A stretch of DNA of 64,000 bases from Novosphingobium taihuense (GCF_007830315.1 NZ_VLKJ01000006.1:186001-250000), one strand, 5' to 3'; shown: positions 44,564 through 53,973, counted from the stretch's first letter. The notes: generated from the sequence alone by a model not told the origin. Translations and numbers: made by a program.

Positions 44564-45667
44564 TCACGGAAAACGCGCAGGCGAATAGGCGCTTGGGTCG
44601 ATTTCGGCGGTGAGGCCATCGCGGGGCAGCCCGAGCAGAAGTTGCGCGGCGAGCCTTGCGGCCGCGGGCGCGGTCTGGATGCCGAAACCGCCCTGCCCTG
44701 CAAACCAGAACAGGCCCTCTACCGCAGGATCGAAGCCATAGACCGGCAAGCGGTCGGGCGAGAAGGAGCGCAGGCCGGCCCAGCGGCGTTCGAGCGCGGC
44801 GATCTTCCAGTCGACCACGTGTTCGAAGCGGTCGATGGCGATGGCGACGTCCAGTTCCTCGGGCGCGGCGTCTCCGGCAACGTCGGGAATCTCGTCGTGC
44901 GGGGAGAGCCAGAGGCGTCCGCCCTGCGGCTTGAAGTAGAAGTCCTCGTTGATGCCCAGCACCAGCGGCAGCTCGTCCGCAGGGGCGGGATCGGTGCGCA
45001 GCTGTACGATGGTGCGGCGCAACGGCTGGATGCCAAGCGGGCGGGCTCCGGCGAGGGTGGCGAGGCCGTCGGCCCAGGCTCCGGCAGCATTGGCGACGAT
45101 GGGCGCGCGGGCTTCTCCGCCTGCCCATGACAGCCGCCACATGCCGCCTTCGCGCTCCAGCTGTTCGACGCGGGCGCGGACGCGCAGGACGGTGCCGGTG
45201 CGCTTGGAGGCGGCGAGGTAGTGCTGGTGCAGCCCCGCCACGTCGATATCGGCGCAGCCCGGCTCCCATGCGCCGACCACCCATTCGGGCCTGAGGCCCT
45301 GCACCCGCGATTCCAATTCGGCGCGGCCCTGCAAGTGAAGCGTCGCGCCAAGCGCGGTGAACTTCTCGACGAAAGCCTCGACCCTGTCGCGGTCCTGCGC
45401 CTGCCCGAGATTGAGCGCGCCGCGCGGGGCCAGAAAGCCGCCTTCGCGCAAGTAGCGGCCTGAGGCCATGGTCAGCGGGAAGACGCCGGGGCCGCCGTAG
45501 GTTTCTTCCCAGAACGCGGCGGAGCGGCCGGTGGTGTGATATCCGGGGGTGTCCTCGGCCTCGACCAGCAGCACGCGCGCGTGGGGAGCGCATTCGGCGG
45601 CAAGGCTTGCCCCTGCCATCCCTGCGCCGATGATCGCAACGTCGAAATCGCCTGCAAACGTGGTCAC
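44564..45667 (-). CDS. FAD-dependent oxidoreductase (DAO family)
   Basis: A 367-residue flavoprotein of the D-amino acid oxidase / glycine oxidase fold. The dinucleotide-binding motif is VAIIGAGMAGASLAAE near residue 9; TTGRSAAFWEE follows. The C-terminal FAD contact is FWFAGQGGFGIQTAP. In this family the substrate can be an amino acid, sarcosine, or L-2-hydroxy acid; I cannot tell which. It overlaps the alpha/beta hydrolase upstream by 4 bases, suggesting a two-gene operon. Confidence 0.87.
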   Translation of the reverse strand: MTTFAGDFDVAIIGAGMAGASLAAECAPHARVLLVEAEDTPGYHTTGRSAAFWEETYGGPGVFPLTMASGRYLREGGFLAPRGALNLGQAQDRDRVEAFVEKFTALGATLHLQGRAELESRVQGLRPEWVVGAWEPGCADIDVAGLHQHYLAASKRTGTVLRVRARVEQLEREGGMWRLSWAGGEARAPIVANAAGAWADGLATLAGARPLGIQPLRRTIVQLRTDPAPADELPLVLGINEDFYFKPQGGRLWLSPHDEIPDVAGDAAPEELDVAIAIDRFEHVVDWKIAALERRWAGLRSFSPDRLPVYGFDPAVEGLFWFAGQGGFGIQTAPAAARLAAQLLLGLPRDGLTAEIDPSAYSPARFP

Positions 45668-46653
45668 GCCGATGCGGTCTCCGGGGCAGGAGCCATGCGA
45701 TCGAGGAAATCATCGATGGTGTGGATGACCTTGTCGCGCACGGGATCAGCCTCCCGCAGCAGTTCGTGGCGCGCCTCGCGGCCCCAGCTTACGAGCTGCG
45801 CGCGCGGCAGGCGGCGGGCGGTACGTTCGATCGCCTTCCACGAGACGAGGCCGTCGTAGCGGGTGGCGAGCAGGAGCACAGGCACATCGACCGACTCGAG
45901 CAGTCCCGGCGCATCGAGCGCGATCATCGAGGCATAGCCACGCTCGACCCAGCGCCACGATCCGGGGCCCATGCCCAGGTAAGGGCGCTTGGCCTTCCAC
46001 TGAGTCTCGTCGTCATAGCGGTCATGATCGTGGGTGAGCAGGGTGTTGCGCGCGGCAGCGGTCGCGCCGGGCTTCTCGCTGATCTTCCATGCGGGACGCG
46101 CCGGATCACCGAATCGGCACATCGACTGGGCCACTTTGAGCAGCAACCGATTCGGCCCTGGTGTTAGGAATCCGAGCATCGGAGCGCTCAGCACCACCGC
46201 AACAGGGTTAATGCGCTTTTCCGCAACAGCACGTAATACAAGGTGTCCGCCCATCGAATGGCCTACGATGACGTGGGGTGCAGGCGTGTTCGCGACCCAT
46301 TGCGACCAGAAGGCGGCGAGGTCGTCCAGCCAAATGCCGAAATCCTCGACATGGCCGATATCGGGGTGGGCCGAGAGCCTGCCGGACCCTGCCTGACCGC
46401 GCCAGTCGAGCGCAGTGACGCGCCAACCCTCACAGTTCCAGTAATCCAGAGATTCCAGATACTTCTCGTAGAAATCTCCACGTCCCGGAAGAAACAGGAT
46501 GGAACCGCGCGGAGGCTCGGTGCTGGCAGGGGCCTCCGGCCCTGACCAGTCGATCCGGCGGATGGCGTGACCGTCGTCCGCGGTCCAAGTGCTTTCGACT
46601 GCATCGTCCGGAATCGCCCTGCGATCGATCCGCCTGATCGTCCCGAATTCCAT
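45664..46653 (-). CDS. Alpha/beta hydrolase (lysophospholipase/monoacylglycerol lipase type)
   Basis: A 329-residue hydrolase. The nucleophile elbow is GHSMGG (Ser133), preceded by the oxyanion region LFLPGRGDFYEKY. The later ATRYDGLVSW and REARHELLREAD carry the acid and histidine. The Hydrolase_4 / PldB-like pattern suggests lipid ester hydrolysis. I chose the ATG at 46653 (MEFGTIRRIDRR). It diverges from the tad cluster, with about 70 bases between the starts, so the two directions share one control region. Confidence 0.85.
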   Translation of the reverse strand: MEFGTIRRIDRRAIPDDAVESTWTADDGHAIRRIDWSGPEAPASTEPPRGSILFLPGRGDFYEKYLESLDYWNCEGWRVTALDWRGQAGSGRLSAHPDIGHVEDFGIWLDDLAAFWSQWVANTPAPHVIVGHSMGGHLVLRAVAEKRINPVAVVLSAPMLGFLTPGPNRLLLKVAQSMCRFGDPARPAWKISEKPGATAAARNTLLTHDHDRYDDETQWKAKRPYLGMGPGSWRWVERGYASMIALDAPGLLESVDVPVLLLATRYDGLVSWKAIERTARRLPRAQLVSWGREARHELLREADPVRDKVIHTIDDFLDRMAPAPETASA

Positions 46654-46696
46654 GCCTGCGACGCCTCCACCGACGCATTTGTGCGCCAAGGTTTGG

Positions 46697-46710
46697 TTAC
46701 CGTTTGGTAA
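46697..46710. promoter_or_regulatory. Perfect short palindrome between the hydrolase and tad genes
   Basis: TTACC-GTTT-GGTAA is a perfect 5-4-5 dyad in the roughly 70-base divergent region. It lies just upstream of the cpaA start. A related GGTTTGGTTACC overlaps its left part. It could be an operator for either direction. Confidence 0.4.
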
Positions 46711-46723
46711 GTGATTGTCCCGT

Positions 46724-47224
46724 ATGCCCCGAAACATGCAGGGGAACACCATCGTTTACGGACTGGTCGGGGCATTGGCAATCGCACTGCTGGTTGCTGC
46801 CTTCACCGATATCCGCCGCCGCCAGATCGACAACTGGCTGAACGCCGCGATTGCGCTGGGGGCTCCGGCCTACTGGTGGGCGGCGGGTCTCTCGCTGTGG
46901 CCCGATGTGGCGATGCAGGTGGGCGTGGCCCTCCTCGCCTTCGTGGTGCTGGCAGGACTTTTCGCGCTCAAGCTGATGGGCGGGGGCGACGTGAAGCTGC
47001 TGGCAGCGCTGGCGCTGTGGGTGCCACCGCTAGGCTTCGTGAAGCTGCTGGTGATCATGTCGCTGCTGGGCGGTCTGCTGACCATCATCTTCGCCGCGTG
47101 GCACTACACCGTGACCCGCAGGCGCGATGCAAAGATCCCCTACGGCGTGGCGATTGCCAGCGCGGGACTGATCACTCTGGCCCCGATGCTCGAGGCCGGT
47201 TGGCGCTCCGTTACGGGCGCATGA
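46724..47224 (+). CDS. cpaA: Prepilin peptidase CpaA (A24 family)
   Basis: Membrane aspartic protease that trims the leader from Flp-type prepilins and pseudopilins. The 166 residues are highly hydrophobic, with the two catalytic aspartates D29 (AAFTDIRRRQID) and D89 (GGGDVKLLAA). The N-methyltransferase domain of PilD is absent, as in TadV/CpaA. Start choice: ATG at 46724 (MPRNMQGN); a TTG at 46715 and an ATG at 46736 are alternatives, and none has a strong ribosome site. It heads the pilus gene cluster. Confidence 0.9.
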   Translation: MPRNMQGNTIVYGLVGALAIALLVAAFTDIRRRQIDNWLNAAIALGAPAYWWAAGLSLWPDVAMQVGVALLAFVVLAGLFALKLMGGGDVKLLAALALWVPPLGFVKLLVIMSLLGGLLTIIFAAWHYTVTRRRDAKIPYGVAIASAGLITLAPMLEAGWRSVTGA

Positions 47225-47297
47225 ACGGAATATCACAAATTTTAACCAATTTGCCCGACAGATGCGGGCCTGACTTCAGAGGGCGGGACAAGTAGCC

Positions 47298-48320
47298 ATG
47301 GACAAGAGGAAGCTGATGCTGCTGGTGGGGGCGCTGATCGTGGCGATCGGCACGGCCTTTGCCGCACGGAGCCTTTTCGCCGGTGCATCGACGCCGCAGG
47401 CGGAAGCCGCAGCCAAGATGCCGGTGGGTCCGAAAGTGCTGGTCGCCCAGCGCGCTCTGCCGGTCGGCACGATCATCACGGCAGATTCGATCAACTTCCA
47501 GGCATGGCCCAAGGACATGGTCCAGGACGTCTACTTCGTCGAAGGCGAAGCCGACATGCAGAAGCTGCTCGGCACTGTCGTCCGCAACCCGATCACTGCA
47601 GGCGAGCCGGTCACCAAGGGCAACCTCGTGGCTCCCGGCGACCGCGGCTTCCTCGCAGCGGCTCTGGGACCAGGCATGCGCGCCGTCACCATCCCGGTCT
47701 CGGCCCGCACGGGTGTTGCCGGCTTCGTCTTCCCGGGCGACCACATCGACCTCGTGCTGACCCAGACCGTCAAGGGCAATGGTGACAGCGGCATGTCGCT
47801 CAAGGCTTCGGAAACGATCCTCAAGAACCTGCGCGTACTGGCTACCGACCAGTCGACCGAGCAGGAAATGGTCGAAGGCAAGACCCGCGTCCGCACCTTC
47901 AGCACCGTCACGCTCGAAGTGACCCCCAAGATCGCCGAGAAGATCGCGGTGGCTCAGACCATCGGCACGATCAGCCTCTCGCTGCGCTCGCTGGCCGACA
48001 ACTCGGCCGAACTGGAGCAGGCGATTGCCTCGGGCGACATCAAGATCCCGGCTGGCGTGAGCAAGAGCCAGGAAGAAGCCCTGCTCAAGCAGGCGCTGGC
48101 CCGTCCGATCGAAAGCACCAAGGCAAGCTTCGTGACCGGCGGCGACGTCTCGCGCTTCCAGCGTTCGACCGCCCCTGTCGCCGCACCTGCCGGTGGTGCC
48201 CCTGCCATGGCCGCACCCGGCCCGCAGATGGCATCGAACGGCGCACCGATCCGCCGGGGCCCCGTGGTCCGCGTGACCCGCGGCAAGGACACCGAAGACG
48301 TCGCGCTGGGAGGGAAGTGA
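47298..48320 (+). CDS. cpaB: Flp pilus assembly protein CpaB/RcpC
   Basis: Periplasmic component of the Tad system, 340 residues, with an N-terminal signal-anchor (MDKRKLMLLVGALIVAIGTA), a SAF domain (about 45-115, VLVAQRALPVGTIITADSI) and the RcpC domain (about 120-270, AVTIPVSARTGVAGFVFPGD). An Ala/Pro-rich tail follows. SAF domains may bind the pilus or peptidoglycan. It follows cpaA by 73 bases and overlaps cpaC by up to 4 bases. Confidence 0.93.
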   Translation: MDKRKLMLLVGALIVAIGTAFAARSLFAGASTPQAEAAAKMPVGPKVLVAQRALPVGTIITADSINFQAWPKDMVQDVYFVEGEADMQKLLGTVVRNPITAGEPVTKGNLVAPGDRGFLAAALGPGMRAVTIPVSARTGVAGFVFPGDHIDLVLTQTVKGNGDSGMSLKASETILKNLRVLATDQSTEQEMVEGKTRVRTFSTVTLEVTPKIAEKIAVAQTIGTISLSLRSLADNSAELEQAIASGDIKIPAGVSKSQEEALLKQALARPIESTKASFVTGGDVSRFQRSTAPVAAPAGGAPAMAAPGPQMASNGAPIRRGPVVRVTRGKDTEDVALGGK

Positions 48321-49972
48321 TGACCCAGGCTCCCATCTCCAAGATCATGCGCACGATCCCGAATTCGAAGGGCAGATCCATGAACCGCCGTCTCTCCTCC
48401 ACGCTCATCTCGGCTGCGATGATCGCCACGCCGCTGGCCCTTGTGCCTGCGACCGGCGCCCTCCACGCCCAGAGCATGACCAGCCCTGCCCGCACTGTCA
48501 CGATCTCGATCGGACGCGGCGAACTGGTCACCGTTCCGGGCCGCATGGCCGACGTGTTCGTCGCCGACGACAAGGTCGCCGACGTGCAGGTCAAGTCGAC
48601 CAACCAGCTCTATGTCTTCGGCAAGTCTGGAGGCGAGACCACGGTCTATGCCAGCAACGCCAAGGGCGACGTGGTGTGGTCTGCCAATGTCCGCGTCGGC
48701 AACAATATCGACTCGATCGACCAGATGCTGCACCTCGCCATGCCCGAGGCGCGCGTCAACGTTTCGACCATGAACAACACAGTGCTGCTGACCGGCACCG
48801 TCGGTGCACCCGAAGATGCCGCTGAGGCCGAGCGCCTGGTCAAGGCCTTCGTGGGCGACAAGACCAACGTGATCAGCCGCCTCAAGATGGCAACACCGCT
48901 GCAGGTAAGCCTGCATGTGAAGTTCGCCGAGGTGAGCCGCACGCTTGTGCGCCAGATCGGCGTCAACCTGACGACGATCGACGGTTCGGGCGGCATCAAG
49001 TTCGGTATTGGCCAGGGCCGCGCAATCGGCTCGACCTTCAACACACACCCGCAACTTCCTCTGGCGGTGGGTGCTGGCGACATCAGCGTCAACGGTTACA
49101 TCCTCGATCCCACCGGTGCCACGCAGAACTTCGTCAAGACGCCTGGTACAGCCGTTTCCTCCCTTGCATCAGGCACGACGCTCTCGGGCATGGGCAAACT
49201 ACTCGGCCTCGATCTGCTCGGCGCGCTCGACGCTGGCGAAACCATTGGCCTCGTGACCACGCTTTCCGAACCGAACCTGACCGCACTTTCGGGTGAAACG
49301 GCAGACTTTCTCGCGGGCGGTGAATATCCGATCCCGGTTTCGCAAGGCCTTGGCACCACGTCGATCGAATACAAGAAGTATGGCGTCAGTCTGGCTTACA
49401 CCCCGACGGTGCTTGCCAATGGCCGCATCTCGATCCGCGTTCGCCCGGAAGTGTCGGAGCTTTCCAGCACCGGGGCACTCAAGCTCGACAACATTGAAAT
49501 TCCGGCGCTGACCGTGCGTCGCGCCGAAACCACTGTCGAACTGGGTTCGGGCCAGTCGTTCATGATTGCGGGCCTGTTACAGAACGGTGCGCAGAACCAG
49601 TTGTCCAAGATGCCGGGCGCGGGTGACATCCCGATCCTGGGCTCGCTGTTCCGTTCGACCAGCTACAAGAAGGGCGAGACCGAACTGGTGATCGTGGTGA
49701 CGCCTTATCTGGTGAATCCGGTCAACGCGAACGACATCACGCTGCCGACCGACGGCTTCCAGAGCCCCAACGACATCCAGCGCCTGCTCGGCAACATGGA
49801 GAACGACGGGGTGACCGGGGGTGACCGGCCCAAGCCGACCGAGAAGGAAGGCACTGTCCAGGCCGGACCCAAGGTCGGCGCTCTCGAGGCTCCCGCCAGT
49901 GCCAACCAGCCAGCCGACCGTCGCAGCGACAAGAAGGTCGCAGCCGTCGCGCCCGGCTTCAGCATCCAGTGA
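48320..49972 (+). CDS. cpaC: Flp pilus secretin CpaC/RcpA
   Basis: Outer-membrane secretin of the Tad system, 550 residues. The N-terminus has a signal peptide (from about residue 21, MNRRLSSTLISAAMIATPLA). An RcpA-type N-terminal domain follows, with VTISIGRGELVTVPGRMADVF, and a BON-like region (VRVGNNIDSIDQM...). The C-terminal secretin domain includes EPNLTALSGETADFLAGGE, VELGSGQSFMIAGLL and GAGDIPILGSLFRS. The ATG at 48320 has AGGGA four bases upstream; the ATG at 48380 gives a conventional signal peptide. CpaC forms the pilus gate. Confidence 0.92.
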   Translation: MTQAPISKIMRTIPNSKGRSMNRRLSSTLISAAMIATPLALVPATGALHAQSMTSPARTVTISIGRGELVTVPGRMADVFVADDKVADVQVKSTNQLYVFGKSGGETTVYASNAKGDVVWSANVRVGNNIDSIDQMLHLAMPEARVNVSTMNNTVLLTGTVGAPEDAAEAERLVKAFVGDKTNVISRLKMATPLQVSLHVKFAEVSRTLVRQIGVNLTTIDGSGGIKFGIGQGRAIGSTFNTHPQLPLAVGAGDISVNGYILDPTGATQNFVKTPGTAVSSLASGTTLSGMGKLLGLDLLGALDAGETIGLVTTLSEPNLTALSGETADFLAGGEYPIPVSQGLGTTSIEYKKYGVSLAYTPTVLANGRISIRVRPEVSELSSTGALKLDNIEIPALTVRRAETTVELGSGQSFMIAGLLQNGAQNQLSKMPGAGDIPILGSLFRSTSYKKGETELVIVVTPYLVNPVNANDITLPTDGFQSPNDIQRLLGNMENDGVTGGDRPKPTEKEGTVQAGPKVGALEAPASANQPADRRSDKKVAAVAPGFSIQ

Positions 49973-49986
49973 GAAAGGGTAAAGCC

Positions 49987-50652
49987 ATGCGCCTCTTCCA
50001 ATCCCGCCGCGCACCGATGGTGCTGGTTCTCTCGCTGGCAAGCGTGCTTTCGGCATGCTCGGTGAATGCGCCCGAGAACCGGATGCTCAATTCGGTCCAC
50101 CAGCCGGTTGTCCAGCGCGACCGCTATGTCTTCGACATCGAGACCCTGCCCGGTGGCGGCATTTCGATCCCCGAACAGCGCCGCCTTGCCGGCTGGTTCG
50201 AAAGCTTCGGTCTAAAGTATGGCGACCGGATCGCAATCGACGATCCGCTGCAGTCAAAGGCAACCATTGCCGCAGTCGATGCGGTGGCTGGTCGCTGGGG
50301 CATGTTCGTTGACGGTCCTGCCCCGGTCACGCCGGGCTATGTCGCAGCTGGCGGCGCTCGCGTCGTCGTGACCCGCGCCACGGCTTCGGTGCCGGGCTGC
50401 CCTGACTGGACCGCCAAGTCCGACTTCTCGATGAGCAATCGCACCACGTCTAACTTCGGCTGCGCGATCAACAGCAATCTTGCCGCCATGGTCGCGAACA
50501 AGGAGCACCTGGTTCAGGGCGCCGATGGCACCGGCGAGACGACCGTGATGAGCGGCACCAAGGCGATCGACAGCTTCCGTGCAGCACGTCCGACGGGTGA
50601 GCAAGGCCTCAAGAACAACGTGACGTCCAATGCATCTGGCGGAGGGAACTGA
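49987..50652 (+). CDS. cpaD: Flp pilus lipoprotein CpaD
   Basis: Outer-membrane-associated lipoprotein of the Tad system, 221 residues. The signal peptide ends in the lipobox LSAC near residue 24. The CpaD domain contains IPEQRRLAGWFESFGLKYGD, VVVTRATASVPGCPDW and NFGCAINSNLAAMVANKE; the two cysteines of CPDW and FGCA are conserved. A GAAAGGG site precedes the ATG at 49987. It lies between the secretin and CpaE genes. Confidence 0.92.
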   Translation: MRLFQSRRAPMVLVLSLASVLSACSVNAPENRMLNSVHQPVVQRDRYVFDIETLPGGGISIPEQRRLAGWFESFGLKYGDRIAIDDPLQSKATIAAVDAVAGRWGMFVDGPAPVTPGYVAAGGARVVVTRATASVPGCPDWTAKSDFSMSNRTTSNFGCAINSNLAAMVANKEHLVQGADGTGETTVMSGTKAIDSFRAARPTGEQGLKNNVTSNASGGGN

Positions 50653-50656
50653 AGCC

Positions 50657-51922
50657 ATGAGCTGGAAGAATGCAAATCGCGACGCCTTCGCCGCCTTCAT
50701 GTGCGACGAAACCGCGCTCGACATCCTTCGCCCGGTCGTCGTCGACATGGGCTGGGCGCCCGAGAAGTGCCACCGCGGAGGCCTTCGCAACGCGATCCAG
50801 TCGCTTTCGATCACGGCCAGCCCGAACATCCTGATGGTCGATCTGTCCGAAAGCGGCGACCCGCTGAACGACATCAATGCGCTTGCCGAAGTCTGCGAAC
50901 CGGGCACCGTCGTGATCGCGGTGGGCCAGGTCAACGACGTGCGCCTCTATCGCGACCTGATCGCGTCGGGCATCCAGGACTACCTGCTCAAGCCGCTCAA
51001 TCCCGGACAGATCCGCGATGCGCTGGTGCAGGCACAGACGATCTTCACCGCGCCCAAGAGCCATGATCCGGCCGCAGTGAAGCGTCATGTCTCGACCGCC
51101 GTCGTCGGTACGCGCGGCGGGGTCGGTGCATCGACGCTGGCGACCTCGCTCGCCTGGCTGTTCAGCACCGATCATAAGCTGCCGACCGCGCTGCTCGATC
51201 TCGACGTTCACTTCGGCACTGGCGCGCTGACGCTTGATCTCGAGCCCGGTCGCGGCCTGACCGACGCGATCGACAATCCGAGCCGCATCGACGGGCTGTT
51301 CATCGAACGCGCGATGATCCGCGCCAACGACAATCTCGCGATCCTGTCGGCAGAAGCTCCGATCAGCTCGCCGTTGATGACCGATGGCAGCGCCTTCGTG
51401 CAGTTGGAGGAAGAGTTCCGCCAGGCCTTCGAGATGACCGTCATCGACATGCCGCGCAACATGCTGATCAATTTCCCGCACCTGCTGGGCGACGTGAACG
51501 TGGTCATCCTTGCCACCGAACTCACGCTGTCGGGCGCTCGCGATGCGATCCGCCTGCTTTCCTGGCTGAAGACCAACGCAGCCCACGCCCGCCCGATCAT
51601 CGTGGCCAACAAGGTGCAGGCCGGTGCGAACGAGATCAGCAAGGCCGACTTCGAAGCCTCGATCGAGCGTAAGATCAATTACATGTTGCCCTACGACATC
51701 AAGGGTGCATCGAACGCCGCCAAGCTCGGCCAGACGTTCGTCGCGGCCAACCGCGCATCGAAGGCTGGCGGAATCATCCGCGATATCGCCCACGCGATCA
51801 TCGGGTCGCCGGAAGACGATGGCGCCAGCGACGCCCTGCCCGGCGTCCGGAAGGCATCGCTACTCGGCAAGTTCGATCTCAAGAAGATGCTCAACAAGCC
51901 CAAGGTCGGCGCACCCGCCTGA
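50657..51922 (+). CDS. cpaE: Flp pilus localisation ATPase CpaE/TadZ
   Basis: Cytoplasmic MinD/ParA-like protein that places the pilus machine at the pole. The 421 residues have an atypical receiver domain (about 30-130, PNILMVDLSESGDP). A MinD-like ATPase domain follows, with the deviant Walker A GTRGGVGAST near 156-165 and DLDVHFGTGALTLDLEPGRG as the switch I/Walker A' region. The start at 50657 (MSWKNANRD) has GGAGG upstream. Normally the hexameric ATPase cpaF follows; here tadB begins after 42 bases. Confidence 0.92.
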   Translation: MSWKNANRDAFAAFMCDETALDILRPVVVDMGWAPEKCHRGGLRNAIQSLSITASPNILMVDLSESGDPLNDINALAEVCEPGTVVIAVGQVNDVRLYRDLIASGIQDYLLKPLNPGQIRDALVQAQTIFTAPKSHDPAAVKRHVSTAVVGTRGGVGASTLATSLAWLFSTDHKLPTALLDLDVHFGTGALTLDLEPGRGLTDAIDNPSRIDGLFIERAMIRANDNLAILSAEAPISSPLMTDGSAFVQLEEEFRQAFEMTVIDMPRNMLINFPHLLGDVNVVILATELTLSGARDAIRLLSWLKTNAAHARPIIVANKVQAGANEISKADFEASIERKINYMLPYDIKGASNAAKLGQTFVAANRASKAGGIIRDIAHAIIGSPEDDGASDALPGVRKASLLGKFDLKKMLNKPKVGAPA

Positions 51923-51964
51923 ACGGCGGCGCCATGATCTCAAGGTGACAGGAACGGACCGGCA

Positions 51965-52939
51965 ATGACGAGCATAACCCAGCTGATTCTGATGTCCGCC
52001 GGCATGATGGTGGCGATGGTGCTGGGCTATGCGGCGCTTTCAGGCCCTTCCGCGTCGAAGGAAAGCGGGCGACGTCTGCAGTCGGTCCGCTTCCGGCACT
52101 CGGACAGCGCAATCGATAAGGTCGAGGCCCAATACCGCAAGACCTTGGCCTCCCGCAAGCCGCGGACGATGAAGATCGCGGGGTCTGGTTCGCGCATGGA
52201 GGCGCTCGAGTTACGCCTGCACCGTACCGGCAAGGGCTGGACGCTGTCGCAGTATCTCTATGTCAGCGGCGGACTTGCCCTGTTCATCCTGATTGCCGTG
52301 TACCTGAAGACAGGCGCCCCCTTGTTGGCGCTGGGTGCCAGCGTTCTGGTGGGCAGCGGTCTGCCGCACTTCTTCGTCTCGCGTGCGATCAACAAGCGCG
52401 TCGACAATTTCACCACCCGCCTGCCGGATGCGCTCGACCTGCTGGTTCGCGGCCTGCGCTCTGGCCTGCCGGTAACCGAAACCCTGGGCGTGGTCGCCAC
52501 CGAGCTTCCCGGCGCGGTCGGCGAGGAGTTCAAGCTGGTGACTGACCGCATCAAGGTCGGCCGGACCATGGAAGAAGCGCTGCAGGATACGGCGGACCGT
52601 CTGAACCTGCCTGAATTCAACTTCTTCTGCATCACTCTTGCCATCCAGCGTGAAACCGGTGGCAACCTTGCCGAGACGCTTTCGAACCTCTCGGACGTGC
52701 TGCGCAAGCGTGCCCAGATGAAGCTGAAGATCAAGGCGATGAGCTCGGAATCGAAGGCGTCGGCCTATATCGTCGGCTCGTTGCCCTTCATCGTCTTCGC
52801 GTTGATCTACTGGCTCAACCCGTCTTACCTCGGGAAGTTCTTCGTCGACGACCGTCTGATCATCGCCGGGCTCGGCGGGCTGACCTGGCTGGGTATCGGT
52901 TCGTTCATCATGGCCAAGATGGTCAGCTTCGAAATCTGA
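51965..52939 (+). CDS. tadB: Tad inner-membrane platform protein TadB
   Basis: GspF-like polytopic platform protein, 324 residues. A helix near the N-terminus (about 4-26) and a second pair (about 98-134) precede the T2SSF domain. Within it are RLPDALDLLVRGLRSGLPVTE and FNFFCITLAIQRETGGNLAETL, with two C-terminal helices. TadB and TadC together anchor pilus assembly. It precedes tadC by 16 bases. Confidence 0.92.
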   Translation: MTSITQLILMSAGMMVAMVLGYAALSGPSASKESGRRLQSVRFRHSDSAIDKVEAQYRKTLASRKPRTMKIAGSGSRMEALELRLHRTGKGWTLSQYLYVSGGLALFILIAVYLKTGAPLLALGASVLVGSGLPHFFVSRAINKRVDNFTTRLPDALDLLVRGLRSGLPVTETLGVVATELPGAVGEEFKLVTDRIKVGRTMEEALQDTADRLNLPEFNFFCITLAIQRETGGNLAETLSNLSDVLRKRAQMKLKIKAMSSESKASAYIVGSLPFIVFALIYWLNPSYLGKFFVDDRLIIAGLGGLTWLGIGSFIMAKMVSFEI

Positions 52940-52955
52940 GCGGGAAGGAAAGGTC

Positions 52956-53960
52956 ATGATTCAGAACCCGCCCGGACCGACACTGCTCGGCTTCGATGTC
53001 TACCTTATCGGTTCGATCCTGCTGGGAATCGCGGCTGCGGCTGTGATGCTGGCGATCTATGCTGCAGTTACCGTGCGCGATCCGATGGCCAGGCGCGTCA
53101 AGGCGCTGAACGAGCGGCGCGAGCAGCTCAAGGCCGGGATCGTCACCGCCAATGCCCGCAAGCGTCAGAGCATTGTCCGCCGGAACCAGACCACCGACCA
53201 GATCCGCGGCTTCCTCGAATCGCTGAAGGTTCTGCAGGACAGCCAGCTCAAGGTCATCCAGCAGAAGCTGGCGCAGGGAGGCATCCGCAAGAAGGAATGG
53301 GCGGTCGCGGTCATTCTCGGTCGTCTGGTCGGGCCGATCGCGCTCGGACTTCTCGGCGCGCTGATGTTCTACTGGACCAACATGTTTGGCGACTGGAGCC
53401 CGATGAAGCGCATGGGCGCTTTCATGTTCATGCTGATTGCTGGCTACAAGGGGCCTGACGTCTTCATCCAGAACATGGTCTCCAAGCGCACCAACGCGAT
53501 CCGCAAGGGCCTGCCCGATGCACTCGACCTGCTGGTGATCTGCGCCGAGGCAGGTCTCACCGTCGACGCTGCCTTCAGTCGCGTGGCGCGCGAACTGGGC
53601 CGTGCATATCCGGAACTGGGCGACGAATTCGCGCTGACCGCGATCGAGCTTTCGTTCCTGACCGAACGCCGCCAGGCCTTCGAAAACCTCGCCTATCGCG
53701 TCGACCTTGAATCGGTGAAGGGCGTGGTGACGACCATGGTACAGACCGAACGTTACGGTACGCCTCTGGCCTCGGCCCTGCGTGTGCTCTCGGCCGAATT
53801 CCGTAACGAACGCATGATGCGCGCCGAGGAAAAGGCCGCACGGCTGCCCGCGATCATGACCATCCCGCTGATCCTGTTCATCCTGCCGGTGCTGTTCATC
53901 GTGATCCTTGGCCCCGCAGCCTGCTCGATCAGCGACACCCTGATCCACAAGAAGACCTGA
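52956..53960 (+). CDS. tadC: Tad inner-membrane platform protein TadC
   Basis: Second GspF-like platform protein, 334 residues. Its T2SSF domain (about 185-310) contains GLPDALDLLVICAEAGLTVDAAF and LGDEFALTAIELSFLTERRQAF, the TadC version of the tadB motifs, flanked by helices at about 12-34, 112-150 and 300-325. A GGGAAGG site precedes the ATG. It ends the cluster and is followed by a strong terminator. No pilin, TadE/F/G or TadD gene follows. Confidence 0.92.
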   Translation: MIQNPPGPTLLGFDVYLIGSILLGIAAAAVMLAIYAAVTVRDPMARRVKALNERREQLKAGIVTANARKRQSIVRRNQTTDQIRGFLESLKVLQDSQLKVIQQKLAQGGIRKKEWAVAVILGRLVGPIALGLLGALMFYWTNMFGDWSPMKRMGAFMFMLIAGYKGPDVFIQNMVSKRTNAIRKGLPDALDLLVICAEAGLTVDAAFSRVARELGRAYPELGDEFALTAIELSFLTERRQAFENLAYRVDLESVKGVVTTMVQTERYGTPLASALRVLSAEFRNERMMRAEEKAARLPAIMTIPLILFILPVLFIVILGPAACSISDTLIHKKT

Positions 53961-53973
53961 TCAGGTAGCTTTC

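Noticed and set aside
47242..47247. TTAACC between cpaA and cpaB as a CtrA half-site
   Set aside because: Only one half-site is present; the second half is absent at the right distance.
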